64,000 bases of DNA from Myxococcales bacterium (lineage in GTDB: Bacteria; Myxococcota_A; Polyangia; Polyangiales; Ga0077539), in assembly GCA_016793325.1 (NCBI GenBank), contig JAEUKI010000032.1:62001-126000 (forward strand), in the 5' to 3' direction. Each line of letters begins with the position of its first letter. Within the stretch, counting starts at the first letter, position 1. The translations under genes were made by a program, and so were the position numbers. Below, one piece after another: positions 61,321-64,000 of this stretch. The notes below the pieces were generated by a model that had not been told where the DNA came from, did no database searches, and was given only the letters and a program-made list of their open reading frames with translations.

Positions 61321-62370
61321 TCACCCGCAGGACGCGCTTGTTGCGTCCATGTCGTGATGGGCGCAAGGGGGATCGGTCGCGGAAGTTTCGCGTGATTCTG
61401 CTGCGGCGGTAGCGGCGGGGGTGGGCTGTTGCGGCACGATGTCCGTCGTCAACGGCGAAGACCGCGCGGCCAGAAGCTCATCGGGAATGGTCGTTGCGAG
61501 GCGGCGCACAGCCTCGCGTCGCTGCGTGTCGATGAGACTGATGTAGCCACGAGTCGTGTTGAGGTCGGTGTGGCGCAGGAGGCCAGCAACGTTTATGAGA
61601 TCAGTGCCCAGATAGAGCGCGAGAGTCGCTGCGCTGTGGCGCATCGTGTGGGGCGTGATTTTCTTCGCGGTCCTCATCGCGACGCGGAGTCGAACGAAGA
61701 GCTGCTGAACCGCACGCACCGAAAGCCGTCGTCCTGAGTGCGAGAGAAAGAGCGCGCGTTCGTCGTTGATCTTCCAGCACGCTCGATCGTCGATCCACGC
61801 TCTCACGAGCGCAAGCGCGCTCGAATCAAGAGGGATGTCGTGGACGGTGCTGCCCTTTCCTTTCACAGCGAGCAAGGTCTTCGACGCGTCATCGATCTGC
61901 TCGATGTTGAGGGCTACGAGTTCGTGGACGCGGAGCGCAGACTGAGACAGCAGCGCGAGGATCGCGAGGTCGCGCCGTCGGAGTGATGGCCGCGCGATCC
62001 GTGCCGCCGTCGTGAACAGGGTGCGCATCTCGTCGATCGTAAGTACGGCGGGATCGCGCGAGGGCTCATGCGCGAACTCGATGTCTGCCGTTGGATCCTC
62101 GGTCCATCCAAGCTCACGCACGCCGAAGGCAGCGAAAGCACGCAGGGCTGAGAGAGCTTGATTTCGGCTCGTCGCTACGCGACGCGTGCCATCATGCCGA
62201 GGGCGCCCGATGAAGGACTCGATCTCGCTGACGCTCGGCGGCGCGGTCGAAACAGGGTCCTTCTTGTGCGCGGCAAAGCTCGAGGCGATCTCGAGGTACG
62301 TGTCGATAGTGCGAGCGCTTTGGAAGCGGGCAGTGAGGTATTTCTCGAACGAAGGCAGGCTGTCACGCAT
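61321..62370 (-). CDS. Xer-like tyrosine recombinase
   Basis: The 349-aa product has a SAM-like core-binding domain (PSFEKYLTARFQSARTIDTY) and a catalytic domain with Arg in SALRVHELVALNIEQID, HTMRHSAATLAL, LLRHTDLNTTRGYISL (His and the nucleophile Tyr). The full catalytic set is kept. It is unlike the first integrase. ATG at 62370 starts the domain; ATG at 62397 with GGAAGG close by is an alternative. A 22-base sequence occurs inverted at both ends of the gene. It probably marks the right end of the island. Confidence 0.85.
   Translation of the reverse strand: MRDSLPSFEKYLTARFQSARTIDTYLEIASSFAAHKKDPVSTAPPSVSEIESFIGRPRHDGTRRVATSRNQALSALRAFAAFGVRELGWTEDPTADIEFAHEPSRDPAVLTIDEMRTLFTTAARIARPSLRRRDLAILALLSQSALRVHELVALNIEQIDDASKTLLAVKGKGSTVHDIPLDSSALALVRAWIDDRACWKINDERALFLSHSGRRLSVRAVQQLFVRLRVAMRTAKKITPHTMRHSAATLALYLGTDLINVAGLLRHTDLNTTRGYISLIDTQRREAVRRLATTIPDELLAARSSPLTTDIVPQQPTPAATAAAESRETSATDPPCAHHDMDATSASCG
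61342..61363. repeat. Left arm of 22-bp inverted repeat around the recombinase
   Basis: This 22-base arm pairs with 62455-62476 with one mismatch (core GCCCATCACGACATGG on the opposite strand). It lies inside the last codons of the recombinase gene. Confidence 0.7.
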
Positions 62371-62454
62371 AGGCGAGGCGAGGACAGCGCGTAGCATACG
62401 CCTTCCGCAATGGGGCTGACGAGGGTGCCGCGCGCTGATGACCTCGCGCAACTT

Positions 62455-62476
62455 CGCCCATCACGACATGGGCGCA
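62455..62476. repeat. Right arm of 22-bp inverted repeat around the recombinase
   Basis: This is the partner of 61342-61363, located upstream of the recombinase start. Its place at the gene's promoter side fits a recombinase binding site or an att core. Confidence 0.7.
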
Positions 62477-62620
62477 GTATCGGCACCTCGAACACCAGCC
62501 AGAAGATCACGCAAAGCACCGCAGAAAACCTGCGGCGTTGTCGTTCCTGATGCCGCTGCGATCCAGCGCTCGGCGGGCGAGCGCAGCGTGATCGAGCAGC
62601 CCTCGCGGAGCCAGCGCACC

Positions 62621-64000
62621 ATGTCCTTCCTCGACAACGTTCACGCCCTTCTCAAACGCGTGCTGCCTTTCACATTCGCTCTCTTTGCGATCGCCGCCTG
62701 CGCCTCGCCGCCGGTCGCCACAGATGGGGGAGCGGACGGAGTAGCCATGGACGCGATCACCTCCGACGTCAGCGGGTCCGACGGTTTTGCGATGGACAAC
62801 TCAAGTGGCTGTTCTTCGGATTGCAACGACAACGTCGACTGCACCGACGACACCTGTATGAACGGAGTTTGCGTGCATACGCCCGTTCCCGCGCGTTGTA
62901 CCGCAGGATCCTCGTGCGACGTGCGCATGGGTTGTCGGATGGGTCGACCATGCGCAGGACCGAGCGACTGTGCAGATATGGACCCCTGCACGACGAACGA
63001 GCGCTGCGACAGCGCTTCGCGCACCTGCCTCTTCGATCCGCTCGATGGCGATCGCGATGGCATTCCTCCGCGCGTATGCGGCGGGGGAGACTGCGACGAT
63101 TCGAACGCGAACGTGAAGCCGGGCGCGCTGGAATTGTGCAACGGCATTGACGACAACTGCGACGGCTCTGTGGACGAACTGCTGGGCTCCAGCGGTCACG
63201 AGAACTGTCTTCGACGCGCTTGTGTTGCTGGCCGATGCACGGACACCTGTCTCGCTGCATACGCGAGCTGCGGGACTCCGAGTTCGCCGTACTGCGCTGA
63301 TCTTCAGACGGACTCGGCGCACTGCGGTCGCTGTGGCAACGCGTGCCCGTCCGGCGGTCGATGCAATGCCGGCCGTTGCGAGTGTCCATCTGGCGCGACG
63401 CTCTGTTCGGCCTCGGGGAGGGCGTACTGTGCGCGGCTGGACTCGGATTCGACGAACTGCGGAGCGTGCGGCATGTCATGCGGTGGGGCCGCAGGCATGG
63501 TGTGTACGATGGGGCGCTGCGCGTGCGCTGCAGGCAACTCGCTTTGTGGCGGACGCTGCACCAACCTCGCGACCGATCGCAACAATTGCGGTGCGTGCGG
63601 CATGGTGTGCACGGGGACGCAGTATTGCTCGGCTGGGGTGTGCGCGCCGCTCGTGTGCGCGTACGGTGAGATCGCGTGCAACGGCGAGTGCTTCGATCCG
63701 ATGGGCTCATGGGAGCACTGCGGCGGTTGCGGTCGGATGTGTCCTGCCGGCCGTCCCGGCGAGACGTACACGTTTTGCGACGAAGGGGGTTGCCTCACCT
63801 CGCTTGTTGGGCAGAGAGCGCGGTGTTCGTCCGGGAAGTATCCGTGTGAGGGCTCTCGTGGCGTCGAGTGCGTTGACGGCCAAACAAACTCTCACCACTG
63901 TGGGAGTTGCAACTTCCGCTGCAGTCCAGGTCAGGTGTGCACTGCGGCGCGTTGCGTTGCTGCGCCGGTTGGGTGCTCGGCAGGGCAGATGCTCTGCTCT
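62621..64000 (+). CDS. Cys-rich lipoprotein with MopE-type motif (partial, runs off right edge)
   Basis: The frame from ATG 62621 is open to the window edge (460 codons, no stop). A lipoprotein signal (VLPFTFALFAIAACASPP) is followed by Asp-rich residues, then many Cys modules. ELCNGIDDNCDGSVDELLG is the metal-binding motif of the MopE-type proteins common in Myxococcota, preceded by GDCDDSNANVKPG. Repeats of the form DSTNCGACGMSCGG and DRNNCGACGMVC follow. It should be an exported, disulfide-rich surface protein, perhaps binding copper or calcium. It lies outside the island, on what looks like core DNA. Confidence 0.82.
   Translation, partial: MSFLDNVHALLKRVLPFTFALFAIAACASPPVATDGGADGVAMDAITSDVSGSDGFAMDNSSGCSSDCNDNVDCTDDTCMNGVCVHTPVPARCTAGSSCDVRMGCRMGRPCAGPSDCADMDPCTTNERCDSASRTCLFDPLDGDRDGIPPRVCGGGDCDDSNANVKPGALELCNGIDDNCDGSVDELLGSSGHENCLRRACVAGRCTDTCLAAYASCGTPSSPYCADLQTDSAHCGRCGNACPSGGRCNAGRCECPSGATLCSASGRAYCARLDSDSTNCGACGMSCGGAAGMVCTMGRCACAAGNSLCGGRCTNLATDRNNCGACGMVCTGTQYCSAGVCAPLVCAYGEIACNGECFDPMGSWEHCGGCGRMCPAGRPGETYTFCDEGGCLTSLVGQRARCSSGKYPCEGSRGVECVDGQTNSHHCGSCNFRCSPGQVCTAARCVAAPVGCSAGQMLCS

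Overview
The window looks like a chromosomal segment of a high-GC member of the Myxococcota (Polyangia/Sandaracinus-like). The signs are strong G/C bias at third codon positions, several secreted Cys-rich lipoproteins, a MopE-type NGIDDNCDG motif, DUF4388 (PATAN) signalling proteins and the general style of the housekeeping genes. This placement is inference; there is no rRNA or other marker to test it.

Bases 1-18,840 are core chromosome. On the minus strand are a fibrinogen-domain lipoprotein, a translationally coupled trio (DUF72-like, degenerate gamma-glutamyltransferase-like, NFACT/RqcH-like) and a secreted esterase. The plus-strand pair cysD-cysN makes ATP sulfurylase. A long minus-strand run follows in transcription order: selD, a GH3 beta-hexosaminidase, yebC, fliO-like, dapF and two receiver-type signalling proteins, several joined by ATGA overlaps. 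selD is a selenoprotein gene: the frame runs through an in-frame TGA at the catalytic Cys position, followed at once by a small perfect stem-loop of bacterial SECIS type. A tRNA-Leu(GAG) gene with its own terminator closes the core.

Bases 18,900 to about 62,500 form an accessory island between that tRNA and a second tyrosine recombinase. Left to right it holds: a trypsin-like protease with a helical partner; an integrase-excisionase pair; unknown genes; a zinc-ribbon sigma-like factor with a conserved leader; a TerY-P-like triad (FHA/zinc-ribbon kinase, PP2C phosphatase, vWA protein) facing a possible PD-(D/E)xK protein; a cytoplasmic subtilase with a small partner that resembles its own pro-region; a NYN/cold-shock fusion; a plasmid-transfer-like module (replication-relaxation proteins, sigma-like protein, membrane protein, TraD/VirD4-type ATPase, zinc ribbon); a TIR-like effector candidate; an HNH nuclease; a GHKL ATPase, STAS-like DUF4325, small protein and Cys-rich protein cluster; a SEC-C protein; a second trypsin-like protease; a Cro-like regulator with a half-site array; a second copy of the zinc-ribbon sigma gene; then a large plus-strand set made of a 731-aa unknown, a Nudix hydrolase, a CTP-synthase-like/methyltransferase fusion and a UvrD-type helicase. 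Several gene families occur two or three times in the island, which suggests internal duplication or the merging of related elements.

Most of the island genes fit conflict or defence roles (proteases, nucleases, TIR-like, kinase triad, helicase) and mobile-element maintenance. The best candidates for undescribed systems are the GHKL/DUF4325/Cys-rich cluster (about 44.0-47.1 kb) and the Nudix plus CTP-synthase-like/methyltransferase cluster (about 52.2-60.4 kb). From 62,621 to the right edge runs the start of a large Cys-rich lipoprotein that is not finished within the window. No CRISPR array, rRNA or complete IS element was seen.
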